Source of the DNA: Piscicola geometra
Lineage: Eukaryota > Annelida > Clitellata > Hirudinida > Piscicolidae
Assembly (NCBI GenBank): GCA_943735955.1
Contig: OX030968.1
Coordinates: 5,738,221-5,802,220 of the forward strand
DNA length: 64,000 bases
Direction of reading: 5' to 3'
Shown here: one piece after another, positions 1-43,346 of the stretch
Position numbering within the stretch: position 1 is the first letter of the stretch
How the letters are laid out: every line of letters starts with the position of its first letter
Notes under the pieces: model-generated
Database searches by the model: none
Told to the model about the DNA's origin: nothing
What the model saw: the letters and a program-made list of their open reading frames with translations, nothing else
Translations under genes and position numbers: made by a program

Positions 1-272
1 TCCTCTTCTTCCTCTTCTTCCTCCTCTTCTTCCTCCTCCTCCTCTTCCTTTTTCTCATCCTCTTCCTTTTTCTCAGCCTCTTCCTTTTTCTCATCCTCTT
101 CCTTTTTCTCATCCTCCTCCTTCTACTCCTTCTTCCTCATCCTCCTCTTCCTTTTTTTTTCTTCTTCCTCTTCCCTCTCCTTCTTCTCCTCCTCTTCCTC
201 CTTCTCCTCTTCCTCTCCCTTCTCCTTTTTCTCCTCTTCTTCCCTCTTCCTCTTCTTCCTTCTCCTCTTTAG
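1..272 (+). repeat. Pyrimidine-rich intron end (CTTCCTCTTCTTCC-type) before the first SF3B3 exon in the window
   Basis: The stretch is almost purely C and T on the sense strand. It is made of imperfect CTCTTCCT-type runs and ends in tctttag at the acceptor used by the exon starting at 273. It is the 3' part of an SF3B3 intron whose beginning lies outside the window. No coding potential is seen. Confidence 0.8.
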
Positions 273-33167
<32,895 letters not shown>

Positions 33168-33208
33168 TGATGATGATGTTACTTTTTCCGATTTATTTTA
33201 TGAAAATG

Positions 33209-33214
33209 AATAAA
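33209..33214 (+). terminator. Poly(A) signal of SF3B3
   Basis: AATAAA lies 42 bp after the TAA stop. Confidence 0.8.
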
Positions 33215-33572
33215 AGACAGAGTTTCCTATAATATGCGCATTAAAGCTATATTGGCTTGAATTAAAAAGCTCTAAAGTTTGTTCATTCCTCGTGATTTCA
33301 ATGCTCTTCCTCACCCCTTAAGCTTCAGTTTTAATATTCCAAGATGCGCAAATCTTTTATATCAATCTTAACGAATCAAGCGCTAGAAAATAAAAAGTTT
33401 TTTGTTGCAGCAGCGAGGTAGCATCTTTACTTCTACTACTACTAAGACCACAAACTTCGCTCAAGCAATCTGTTATCTTCATTCCATCTGAATTAGCAAC
33501 ACGTGTTCACTTTAAACAGTTGATTGTTTTATGTTCTATGAAGACATAGAGTATTAGGACTGCAACAAAGAA
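33215..33572 (+). other. Intergenic spacer between SF3B3 and SMYD4
   Basis: About 360 bp of moderately AT-rich sequence, presumably including the SF3B3 cleavage site and the promoter and 5' UTR of the next gene. I see no TATA box or other motif I can defend. Confidence 0.5.
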
Positions 33573-36500
33573 ATGAACAAGCACAAGTCTGCACGGGACA
33601 CAGACCTGGAGACCTTCTCTGAGAACTTTTTGCGCACGGTGCAGGCGATCAGAGGGGCGTTGAAGGAGGAGCAGATCAAGAAACTTGCTGCATGCACCAG
33701 TGCCAGGCAGGTGTTCGCTTGTTTGTGGCGCCTTAAAGTGGTGCATGAGGTGTACAACCTGGAAGAGGAGTTTGAGGCAAAGAGTATCGAGGCAGCCAGG
33801 CAGTGCAGGGAGAGAGGCAATGTCTACTTCAGTCAGAAAGCCTTCCTCACCGCCTTGAGGGAGTACAACCAGTGCATCTTCCAAGCGCCACATCCGCCAC
33901 GTGCCGCTTCTGGTGGTGCTGATGATGATGGTGGAAGTGGTACTCATAGTAGTGGTGGTGGTGGAGTGATTCTGGATTGCGATTCGCAAGAGCTGTCTCT
34001 CGCTTATGGAAACAGGTTTGAGTGTGTATTTGTGTTCCATCATGCACAACCTGCTCGTCATGATGCTTGCGAGTGATCATTTGTTGACTTCAATCAATCA
34101 ATCAATCAAATAGATTTCTATAGCGCTCTTCAAGCAATTCGATGAAACTGGCGTTTATTTGTACCTCCTCCCTTCCACGTACCTCCTCCCCTCCACCTTT
34201 TCCTCCTCTCCACCACCTCTTCCCTTCCACCTACTTCCTCCACCACCCCCTCTTCCCTTCCAGATCTGCCTGCCTCCTCCACTTGAGCAGGTGGAAGGAG
34301 GCCCTTGCTGATGTCACTGAGGCTCTGAAACTTGCAGTGACGCCAAAGAACAAACACAAGTTGTGTCACAGGGCTGGAGTGTGTTGCATGAAGTTGAAAG
34401 AGCCACAGAAAGCCAAATCCTACTTCGACTTGGCTCTGAAACATTTGCATCAACAAGTCGATATCGACGCAAACACCAAAACTTCGTGGCTTCGGACCTT
34501 GCAGAAGTCTCTCGATGAATGCTTAGCGGGAGTCAGCAAGACTCAAGCGACCACCCTCGCTCAAGAAGACAACGATGAAGACTCGTTCGCTCTTCCCTGC
34601 CTATCCTCCTCTCCTCACAGTGTCATTCCTGTGTGCTCTGACCAGATCTGCTTCGAAGAAGACGTGCATGGTCAGTCTTGCGTGAAGGCAGCCAAGAACC
34701 TGGAGATAGGAGACGTCCTCGTAGTCGAAAAGCCACTTGCCAGTGTTCTCTTCGCTGACCGGTAGGTACCATCTTTTTGGTGGGAAGTATAAAACAATAA
34801 TAAAAAAATTATAATCCGTGATGGGAAAATGTAACCGCGATTTTGACTCATTTGCAAATAAGTTAAACCTAATCGGAATTCTACTTGAGCAATAGCGATT
34901 CGGTTCGAATTTTGTTCGATTCACTTTGATTTTAAAAGCAATTTTAAGTATTGGCTAGCAGGTGTAAAGGGGAGGGTCTGGCTGGACAAAAATAATATAT
35001 TTTTAGGATCCATCCATTCAATCATCCATTCATTCATCCATCCATAAATCCATTTATCTATCCAAACATTGATCGATCCATCTATCCATTCATCCATTTC
35101 TCCTTTCATCCATTTATTCATTCATCCATTTATCCACAACATCCATCCATCTACCCATCCATCTATCTACCCATCTATCCATCTACCTCTCCATCCATCT
35201 ACCCATCCATCCATCTACCCATCCACCCATCTACCCATCCATCCATCTACCCATCCATCCAGCCTGGACAAGCAGCGGTGCTACAATTGTTTCCAGCCGA
35301 TGGACTTGACTCCAGTTGCTTGCAAGGGCTGCTGCACTGTCGCCTACTGCAGTCACGAATGCCGGAGGCAGAACTATCGGCAGGTGCGTGCGTGCTGTCG
35401 ATGTTGTAGATGGACGGATGGATGAATTGGTGGATGGATGGATGGATGAATGAATGGAGAGATGGATGAATGGAGAGATGGATGAATTGGTGGATGGATG
35501 AATGGAGAGATGGATGAATGGAGAGATGGATGAATGGAGAGATGGATGAATGGAGAGATGGATGAATGGAGAGATGGATGAATGGAGAGATGGATGAATG
35601 GAGAGATGGATGAATGGAGAGATGGATGAATTGAGAGATGGATGAATGGAGAGATGGATGAATGGAGAGATGGATGAATGGAGAGATATATGAATGGAAA
35701 GATGGATGAATGGAGAGATGGATGAATTGGTGGATGGATGGATGGATGAATGGAGAGATGGATGAATGGAGAGATATATGAATCCAGAGCATCATCACCT
35801 TCATCATTACCATCATCATCATCATCATCATCATCATCCACATCACCATTATCATTATCATCATCGTCATCACCATCATTATTATCATCATCGCCCTCCA
35901 GATACACAGATTCGAGTGTCGGTATGCAGCGATCTTCAGCACTGGCCTATGCGGCGAGGCAGGCCACCTTGCCCTCAAACTCTTCATCCTGCACTCTCCC
36001 CCCTCTGCCGCCCTGCACGCCTTCCGAGCAGCCAAAGGTGCTGCTGCTGCTTGCAATGATGATGGTGGTGAATATGATAGTACTGCTGATGGTAGTAGTA
36101 GCGATGGTGGTGTGAATGATGGTGGTAGAAGTAGTGTTGGTGGAGTTGAAAATGGAGATGATGATAGTAGTAGTTGTGAAGAAGGAATGAAACGATATAA
36201 GGAAATGCTGAAGTTGAAAGTGCTGAAGTGGGAGGGGCTGGGGAGGGAGGAGGGAGCAATCAGCACTGAGATGCTGCTCTCCTTCCTGCAACTGCCCCTG
36301 CTCGCCTGCTACCTGCTCAAAGTGTTGTTCGTGTGTGGCTGCTTGCGCTTGCAGGGAGGTGTTGAGGCGTTGGAGGCTGTCATGGGAGGAAAAGAGGGTG
36401 GAGGTGGTGTTGAAGGAGGTGGTGGTAGGGTTGGAGAAGGGGGTGGTGGTGTTGGAGGGGTGCTGATGGGAGAAGGAGAGAGAGGAGAAGCTGGAAGAAC

Positions 36501-37655
36501 AATGACAGGAGGAGGAGACAAGAAAGAAGGAAAGAAGGTGAAGTTTCAAGAGGTAGAAGAAGAAAAGAAGAATGAAAAAGAAGAACACTTTTTGTCGTTC
36601 ATGGCGGGAGGAGGGAGGGGAGTAGGAAAGGGGGAGTGGCAGGTGAGCTTCGACGAGGTGTTGAGGATAGGCGAGTTGATGATGCAGCACTTGAGACTCA
36701 TCAGACGTCATGGCAGGATCATCAGGGAGGCGGGAAAGTTCGGAGACGATGATAAATCTAACAGCCGCAACATCGGCATCGGCATGTACCCTGACGGAGT
36801 GGTCAGAATTGCACCGTCTTGCGATCCGACGGCAGACGTGATCTTCTACGGGAGTGTGGCAGTGGTGAGGGCGATAAGGGAGATACAGCCTGCAGAAGAA
36901 GTCAGTCTCTCGTTCGCCTGTCTCTTCCACCAAGACTCCTTCAAGCAGCGCAAAAGGATGCTGATGCAGAACCACTCCTTCGTCTGCTGGTTCCTTCTCT
37001 TCCTTCATTTTAGTCACCACATCTTTCACTGAATTCAACATTATTTTACTTGCATCTTCAAAACATGCATAAACCTTCATTTCTCCATCAATAGTCTTGT
37101 TTCATTCAAACCTCTTTTGCCATTCCTTTTCCCAACCATTTCAACGCAACTCTCTCCCAAACACTCAAGTTGCGAGGCATGCCAGTGCAGGTGGCCAGTG
37201 ATGCAGGAGATCTTCCTGGAGGCTCCTACCTACCGTTGTGAGTTGTGCAGGAGAATAATCGAAGCCAGCTCACAAAGCGAAGGCAGCCGATCCCTCATCT
37301 GCTCACACTGCCACTTCAAGTTAGCATTTTGTTCACTTCATTATTGAAAAATATTATTCTGAAGGTTTAGGTACAATTATTATTCTGTTTAATTAGTTTT
37401 ATTCAAAATATGCCACTAAACTGCACCAGGAAAGACCTAGAAGAGACAGTTTCAAGGCTGCAGTCATCTTACGACGACTACGCCATCTCGATGAACGAGG
37501 CGATGTGTGGCAACCACCTGACTGCGATGGCAGGCTTCAAACGTCACTTGAGTCTGCTGCAGAGGCACATCCTGCAGCCGTGGCCTGACTTCATCGCCAC
37601 ACAAGCCGCCGTCAAGGCTTGTCTCAGACTGCTGGGGAATGTCAAAAAGTCTTGA
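33573..37655 (+). CDS. SMYD4: SMYD4-like TPR / MYND / SET protein, complete, six exons, 841 aa
   Basis: Exons: 33573-34015, 34264-34761, 35263-35383, 35902-36989, 37170-37319 and 37430-37655; all junctions are GT-AG and in phase. The N-terminal ~270 residues hold TPR-like helices ([38 protein letters not shown]). A split SET domain starts near residue 285 ([18 protein letters not shown]). A complete MYND zinc finger follows: C320, C323, C334, C337, C343, C347, H356 and C360. Then comes a Gly/Glu-rich low-complexity insert (about 400-600), the SET core (SCDP at 660-663) and the post-SET cysteines C716, C718 and C721. Human SMYD4 is about 804 aa. SMYD4 is a putative lysine methyltransferase or co-repressor. 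Here the NHSC motif reads APSC, so activity is doubtful. The start ATG is the first in the open frame. Confidence 0.92.
34085..34150 (-). repeat. LINE 3'-tail fragment in SMYD4 intron 1
   Basis: The sequence AATCAATCAATCAAATAG followed by ATTTCTATAGCGCTCTT is the reverse complement of an L2/CR1-type tail ending GCGCTATAGAAAT plus (GATT)n. It is short and truncated. Confidence 0.6.
35008..35260 (+). repeat. CATCCATCTACC repeats before the MYND exon
   Basis: CCATCCATTCATCC units shift to CCATCTACCCATCC units and end exactly at the acceptor ATCCATCCAG of exon 35263 in SMYD4. Confidence 0.9.
35395..35895 (+). repeat. 16-bp GATGGATGAATGGAGA array, then CAT-triplet run
   Basis: SMYD4 intron 35384-35901 starts with purine-rich GATGGATGAATGGAGA units (about 24) on the donor side. 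It switches at about 35790 to CATCATCACC/ATTATC pyrimidine-rich sequence leading into the acceptor CGCCCTCCAG. Confidence 0.93.
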
Positions 37656-38155
37656 ACAAACAGATTACTAGTGATTGTGGAATTGCGAGAATTTTGTTCG
37701 AGTTGTGTCTTAGGATTTAAGTACTTGAACTGGATTTTGAGGTTGTTCAAACGCTTGTTTCTAAAAGAATGCGAAAAATATTTGAGCAAATCGTAACGAG
37801 ATTGAATGATCTTGAGATTAACTTAATAAATTCTCAAAATAGTCTTTTTCACAAACTCAACTATAGCGTTAATCAGAATTTTTCTGTTAATTTTCAAAAG
37901 TCAAGTGCTACTATCTTAAAAGTAATTTTGTAGAATGGATTAAATTATGGCATGACTGTTATGCATATAGATTCTATATTATAGAATCTATCTATAATTT
38001 CATTGATGCACTTTCATGCAGTTTTAAGCCTTACACCCTAAGGATTTGTCGAATGGCTGCAGAGCTAACAGCGACTTATAAACTTTGTATTATAAAGTTT
38101 ATATTATAAAGCCTGCTCACAGAGACGACACTCAATTACTGAACTGAACATTAGG
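37656..38155 (+). other. SMYD4 3' UTR and SMYD4-MINPP1 spacer
   Basis: The only AATAAA seen is at 37825-37830. The rest is AT-rich. A TATA-like stretch (TATTATAAAG near 38100) lies about 50 bp before the MINPP1 ATG and could be its core promoter; this is weak evidence. Confidence 0.45.
37825..37830 (+). terminator. Candidate poly(A) signal of SMYD4
   Basis: AATAAA lies 170 bp downstream of the TGA stop; it is the first canonical hexamer. Confidence 0.6.
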
Positions 38156-39115
38156 ATGCTATTGCTATATACTTTAGTGTTGTGCGTCAATTCTGCACTG
38201 GCTATTGACAATTTTGCAACCAAAACGCATTATGAGGCTTCACTGAGAATCGATTCTGCTGAGAAGTTCTTTCCAGTGTTTCCCATTCCTCCCTCCTGCT
38301 CCCCTACCAAACACGTGAGCGTCTTGTACCGACACGGCTCCAGGTACCCCAGTTCTTCAGACGTTGTGAGGGCTAATGAAACTCTCTCGAAACTAAAGAC
38401 GGTAGGCGATAAGGGGGAAAAGGCCCTGGCTCGTTTGAAACAGATTCTGAACAAGTTCGCAGAGAAAGAAGAGAAAATCCTGGCTCCAAGAGGCTTTGAA
38501 GAGTTTGTAAAAATTGGCAGAAAGTTGAAAGACACACATGCTGCCTTATTGAACGAATACAGAGAGGGTGACTTCAAGTTTTATGTGTCAGAGAAAGAAA
38601 GATGCATTCAAAGTTTTGAGAGTTTTGTGAAGGGAGTTTGGCCGAATGAGGCGTTCAAGCCGACGGCCACCATCGACAACTTCCTCCTGCGATTCTACAC
38701 AATGTGCAACAAGTATGAACGTGAGGTGGATAAGAACAAAAGTGCAGACGTTGAAGTGTCGCTCTTCATGCATGAGCACAACTCCTTCCTGAACCAGGAG
38801 ATGCTTAAGCAGTACAAGGTCTACTTCGCGTCCCACAACTTCACCAACAGTGAGACTGTCTTGATGATATTGAGGGTACTATTAATAATTCTGATTAATA
38901 ATACTATTATTAATATGAATATAATTGGTATTCTTATTCTAATCATTTTATTATTAGAATACTTGCATGGCAAATGTACCACCAGAGGAGATGAAGTCGT
39001 TGTTTGGGCTGGCGGGCACTGAGTTGGCAGTCTTTGACTCGAGGTACTTCGAGGACGTCTTCATGAACGTGCCCGTGGTCAGAATCCTCGAGTATGCTGC
39101 TGATCTCAAGGTAGG

Positions 39116-39172
<57 letters not shown>

Positions 39173-39522
39173 TGTTGGTGAAAGAATGGTGGTAGGAGTG
39201 TGGGTGGTAGATGGGTGGATAAGGGGTTCATGCTAGAATGGAGTGTTGGTGCAGACAGAGTCCTTGGCACACAGAAGTACTGGAAGAACGCAGGAGGGTA
39301 TGAGATCAACTACAAGCAGAGTTGCCCTCTTCTCAAGCACATCTTTAACACATTCGACAACGTTGTCGCCAATAGCAGGTGCTTTTATCATCACCATCTT
39401 CATCATCATGCTTTTGAATCTATAAAATCAATCCACAACTCTTACAGTAACAATTGGTGTTTGTTTAATCCTTTGATTAATTAATTTTTTTATGTTTGCA
39501 CCTTCCCACAGCTTTACACACA

Positions 39523-39591
<69 letters not shown>

Positions 39592-39940
39592 CAACTTAAA
39601 AGGCAGTTTCTACTTTGGGCATGCGGAAACGAACCTGCCGATCTTCACTCTGCTGGGCCTCTTCCCAGAGCACTTGACCAGCAGCAACTTCCCCTCGATG
39701 CAGCATCGCTCCTTCAAAAGCACGCGCATCACTCCCTTCGCAGGCAACATCCGCTTCGAACTGCTCGACTGCGACGGCGTCATGCACATTGCGCTCTACA
39801 TGAAGGACTGGCAGCTGGCGTGGCCCTCGTGTGGAGCTGCGGTGTGTCGTTATGTCGAGGTGAGGAGGCACTACGAGGACCTTCTGCAGCACTGCCACTT
39901 CCAGCAGATCTGCCTCAACAACGTTCGTAACGAACTCTGA
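38156..39940 (+). CDS. MINPP1: Multiple inositol polyphosphate phosphatase 1, complete, four exons, 441 aa
   Basis: MINPP1 removes phosphates from InsP6 and lower inositol polyphosphates in the endoplasmic reticulum. Exons: 38156-38875, 38958-39110, 39275-39378 and 39592-39940, all GT-AG with matching phase. A hydrophobic signal peptide (MLLLYTLVLCVNSALA) opens the protein. The histidine-phosphatase signature RHGSRYP is at 59-65, and the MINPP-specific catalytic triplet HAE (instead of HD) is at 336-338 in YFGHAETNLPIF. The third exon starts KYWKNAGGY, matching the family's DLKQYW region. The C-terminus NNVRNEL resembles the SDEL retrieval signal of the human enzyme. The human protein is 487 aa, so this one is slightly short. 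The donor of exon 1 (AGG/gtacta) is the least certain junction. A candidate ATTAAA is at 40010-40015. Confidence 0.93.
39116..39172 (+). repeat. (GT)n microsatellite just after the donor of MINPP1 exon 2
   Basis: The donor gtaggtgttt is followed by about 26 GT dinucleotides. Confidence 0.95.
39515..39591 (+). repeat. (CA)n microsatellite ending in the acceptor of MINPP1 exon 4
   Basis: About 37 CA dinucleotides run into CACAG at the splice site. Confidence 0.95.
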
Positions 39941-40245
39941 CGTCTGTCTGGCTACTTTTGGCGCCAGTTTGTGACGTATTTTGGTCTGTTTTTAAGTCTT
40001 TGCGTTAAAATTAAAGTTATTTTATATTTATTTAGACTTCTTACTATTTTAATCTTCCATTTCTTTCTCACACAATTTTTTACATTTTATTTATTTATTA
40101 TTTAATTTTATGAATGAAAAAAATTGATATTTTAAACGTATTAGACGATGTTTTTTTAGAAAATTTCTTTTTTCAATTCAGTAATTGCTCCGCTGTTTAC
40201 CCTCAGACCATTCCATTTGTACATTTCTCAAGGGGCTTGCCACAC
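39941..40245 (+). other. MINPP1 3' UTR and AT-rich flank
   Basis: The 3' UTR contains ATTAAA at 40010-40015. Beyond it I see only AT-rich sequence with no recognisable gene. Confidence 0.5.
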
Positions 40246-40845
40246 ACACGGCCCAAAAACATGCCTCTATATTTGTATATAACTTTAGCAAATGTGAATC
40301 GATTTTCAGATATTTCTTGCTGTTTGACACAGAATGAATAAGGAACAAGATTTCAATTTTTTTTATTTTGAAAAAAATGTGAAAATAGCGAAAACTGTCA
40401 TGTCAATTTTTAAGTACATTATAAAGTTCTACTTCACAAAATTCAATGAATGAAAGCTTTTTATTGTTCGATAAAAACCATTTTTCAGATTTTTTATTAC
40501 AAATCAGATGTTGTAAGTTCAATTATTGGTAACCCACACTAGGCAAATGATATAAAATATTAAAAAAACATTATAAACTTGAAAATGTAAAAAATAAAAT
40601 AATTAATTAATTTTTTCCCGATTTACAATTTATTTATTTGAATGTGTTTTACATGAAATTTTTTGCTATTTTCATCCTTGTTTCATTTAAATAGGTAAAG
40701 GTACAACGCATTGATGGATTCGAAATAAATGTTTATGAAATCTTGTACCCCATTCATTTTTAAATCAAACAGTAAAAAATTTAACATTTATTTACATTTA
40801 CCAAAGTTGTAAAAAAATATACAGTGGCATGTTTTTGGTCCACAG
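40246..40845. mobile_element. Mariner-like MITE with ~120-bp inverted ends
   Basis: The left arm starts GGCCCAAAAACATGCC and continues ATATAACTTTAGCAAATG. The reverse complement of the right arm starts GGACCAAAAACATGCC and continues TACAACTTTGGTAAATG. Similarity goes on for about 120 bp, including TTGCTGTTTGA versus TTACTGTTTGA and AACAAGATTTCA versus TACAAGATTTCA. No transposase lies between them. The ends resemble the mariner-like ends at 42543 and 58794. Confidence 0.7.
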
Positions 40846-40915
40846 TTTATAATATACACTGTATATTCAACGGTAAAAATGCTTAATCTTTGTCTCAAGG
40901 ACATGTGACCTTTCA

Positions 40916-41586
40916 ATGAGGCCAAACATCCTGATTACTACATTTTTTCGGTTATTACTATTTTTGACAATGACAGTGTTTAGAACATCAGCTTTTTTAG
41001 TAGTTATAATGTTCTATGCTGTTTACAAAATAAATATTATTCTATGGATAGCACTAATACACATCGTTGTCCCTGCATTGGAAGCTCGCGTTGTGAACGT
41101 TAAAGATTTGACACGTTGCCCAACTTCAGTGTACGAAGCTCGTAAAAAGGCTCATGTCACTAAAATGGAAGATGGTGTGAGAGATGCATTTTATCCAAAA
41201 ACACCACTTGTTGCTCACTTTGATAGCAAAATACTTGCAGATAATGAAGATGGCAATGTTGACCGTATGCCAATCCTTGTGCCGGGCAAAGACATTGAGA
41301 TCTTCCAGCCAGCCATTCCGAAACTATCGAGCTTTGGTGTTTTGATGGGGGAAAAGGTTATTAAAGTGTTCAATAAGTGGAATGAGTGCCTGCATGGCTA
41401 GCTGGATTGTGTTTGGACAGTGCAAGTGCAAACACGGCTATTCAGAAGGCTTTTGATAAACGACTACTATTTTGTCCTGCAGACATCATGTGCTGGAAAT
41501 TATTGCCGCAGCTGTTTTCGTATTATTTTTGGTTTCTTCTGAACCAAAAATATATTAAGATAATTGCGCAGTCATTTCTTCAATAG
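40916..41586 (+). pseudogene. Decayed transposon protein fragment
   Basis: From memory this matches an uncharacterised invertebrate transposon family: FYPKTPLVAHFDSKIL (normally HWDGKLL), an ILVPG segment, IPKLSSFG, then after one stop at 41400 LCLDSASANTAIQ (normally FDTTASNTG). The stop, a frame change and loss of both termini indicate a dead copy. The hydrophobic N-terminal stretch is probably not part of the original protein. Family assignment is tentative. Confidence 0.5.
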
Positions 41587-42004
41587 AAAGAGAAAAATGT
41601 GGTTTCATCATCATCATCATGCCCGTGACTGAGTTAGTCGTTGGGGGGAAAATAAGGAAAAAGAGGCAGCTTTATTCCGCCATTCTGTTCTGTTGTTAGC
41701 AGCGTTGAGAAGACTGCTCAAGGGAAGAGACGTCCACTCTTTCACCATGTCTATCTAGCACTTTTTATGATGGCCTCGACGACGACTTCCTTGTTGCGGG
41801 CCCTGTAGCACCGTCTTGGAGAAATAGGATTTCATAAAATTTATTTTGATTATTAAAATATGCATTACCTTTATATAGTGAAACAAGTGTGAAAATATCA
41901 AAAACATCTTTGTACATTTAAAACTAAATAATAATTATATTATTATTTAAAAAATTTAATAAATAAAATAAATTTATAAAAGTTAAAATTTTTTATAAAG
42001 GTGA
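41587..42004. other. No recognisable feature
   Basis: A moderately GC-rich patch (41620-41830) is followed by AT-rich sequence. I see no ORF or family match. Confidence 0.4.
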
Positions 42005-42235
42005 CTCATATCTCAAAGCAAATGCTCGATCTTTGCGCCAGTTGTCAATAGCATTCTCGATGACGCTTTGCCTAAATTCGTTCCAGTCGCTCCTTCAGTT
42101 CATGGACGTTGTGACTTTGGTTTGGTAAACCCGCTGCTAATTTTCTCCCCAAGTTTTGAAGTCAATGGGGTTAAGATCTGGGCTGCTTAGAGGCCATCTT
42201 GATGAAATGCGAAAAAGTTTCCTGAAATCACCGAC
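42005..42235 (-). pseudogene. Tc1/mariner transposase C-terminal fragment
   Basis: The minus strand reads RWPLSSPDLNPIDFKTWGEN, containing the mariner SPDLNPID motif. A frameshift and stop follow, then LPNQSHNVHELKERLERI. Several stops make it inactive. The end sequence at 42480-42592 may be its 5' terminus. Confidence 0.8.
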
Positions 42236-42479
42236 TGTCTGAAAGTTGAACGCGTTCGCAACAGAGGCAAATTTTATCATAAAAATTTTAAAAAGTAACA
42301 ATTTGAAAATTAAAAATTTGAATTAAAAATTTTAACTTGAAAATTGAAAAATTAAAACATTTTTATGTGTTTTACAAACGGTTTTTGATAATTGTAAACT
42401 TGTTTAAGTTTCGCTAGGTAAAAGTACTGCATTTAAAAAAATCAAAATAAACTTTTTCAACTTTTATTTCTGAATAAAA

Positions 42480-42592
42480 CAGTGAAAAAAAATCGATGAT
42501 ATTTGCCATCGTTATAGACAAATATACACTGGCATGTTTTTTTTGGCCTACAGTTTATATACATACAATGTATGTATATACACTGTAGGCCA
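42480..42592. mobile_element. Mariner-like terminal repeat with a palindromic tip
   Basis: The segment 42543-42592 is an inverted repeat with arms TGGCCTACAGTTTATATACA and TGTATATACACTGTAGGCCA-type sequence. Inside, ACATGCCAGTGTATATTTGT (read on minus) and the following GGCAAATAT match the ends of the element at 40246-40845. Confidence 0.65.
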
Positions 42593-42699
42593 AAAAAACA
42601 TGTATGTAACATCGCACATATATATATATATATGGATATATATATATATATAAAGAGCACCTGATTTTTCTGAGCGCTTGATCGAGAGCATGCAAATAG

Positions 42700-43048
42700 C
42701 ATGGGCGGCGATCCTGGGGTCCGGACCCCCATTTTTTGGTAGTGAAGGGGTTCGTCTTAATGTGGACCCCCAATTTTTTCAATCATTTATAAAAAAATTC
42801 TTTTTATGATACGAGCATGTCAACCATGGCATAAATCAGAATTTTTATATAGTAATACATTGTGAGTATGTGTAGTTATAGTGATAGCTGTCTAAAACAA
42901 AACTATTCTTTGCTTAATTAAATATTTGTATCAAAACAGAAGATAACACATTTTTTAAGTGGGGGGAGGGGGGTCCGGACCCCTCCAGGATCGTCCATGC
43001 TGGTTAGGACCCCCCCCCCCCAAGATTTGCAGCAGATCGCCGCCCTTG
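42700..43048. mobile_element. Complete family-E MITE (349 bp) with 8-bp TSD
   Basis: Ends are CATGGGCGGCGATC and (reverse complement) CAAGGGCGGCGATC, flanked by exact gcaaatag duplications (42692-42699 and 43049-43056). Inner inverted blocks read ggggtccggaccccc. The core shares AATACATTGTGAGTATGTG and TAGTGATAGCTGTCTAAAAC with copies at 32025, 45700, 50437, 54600 and 54841. The 8-bp TSD suggests a hAT-like element. Minus-strand frames are artefacts. Confidence 0.85.
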
Positions 43049-43094
43049 GCAAATAGTAACTTGATAAAAGATCAATTAAAGTAAATAGCACCTT

Positions 43095-43292
43095 AAATAA
43101 AAAATAAATGTCAGTTTTGTATAGCGCCCGGGCACGCAACTGAAGCGCCACTCAAACGACATAAGTCGTGAAACACCGCATCATATACACTAGGTATATG
43201 ATAGCTCACGGTTGGCTGTACAGGGATTTGAACTGGCGACCTTTAAGTTGCAGGTCTAACGACTTACCATCTAAGCCAACCCGCTCGCCCAC
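43095..43292 (-). mobile_element. tRNA-derived SINE with a LINE-derived 3' tail
   Basis: On the minus strand the 5' part is tRNA-like: A-box GTTGGCTTAGATGGT (43266-43280) and B-box AGTTCAAATCC, with a closing GGCGAGCGGG start. A body of about 60 bp follows, then a tail GCGCTTCAGTTGCGTGCCCG then GGCGCTATACAAAA and an AT-rich end. The tail equals the 3' end of the LINE at 51019-54577. The likely TSD is short (CACCTT). The flanks contain repeats of AAAGTAAATAGTACCTTGAT. Confidence 0.85.
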
Positions 43293-43346
43293 CTTGATAA
43301 AAGATCAATAAAAGTAAATAGTACCTTGATAAAAGATCAATAAAAG

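Noticed and set aside
35247..36266. Minus-strand ORFs over SMYD4
   Set aside because: They are antisense of the GATGGATGAATGG repeat and of a well-supported coding exon.
40114..40341. 75-aa ORF near the MINPP1 3' end
   Set aside because: It overlaps the inverted end of a mariner-like MITE and has no family resemblance.
43205..43292. Genuine tRNA gene
   Set aside because: The A- and B-boxes are joined to a SINE body and a LINE-type tail, the B-box deviates (AGTTCAAATCC), and no complete cloverleaf is evident.
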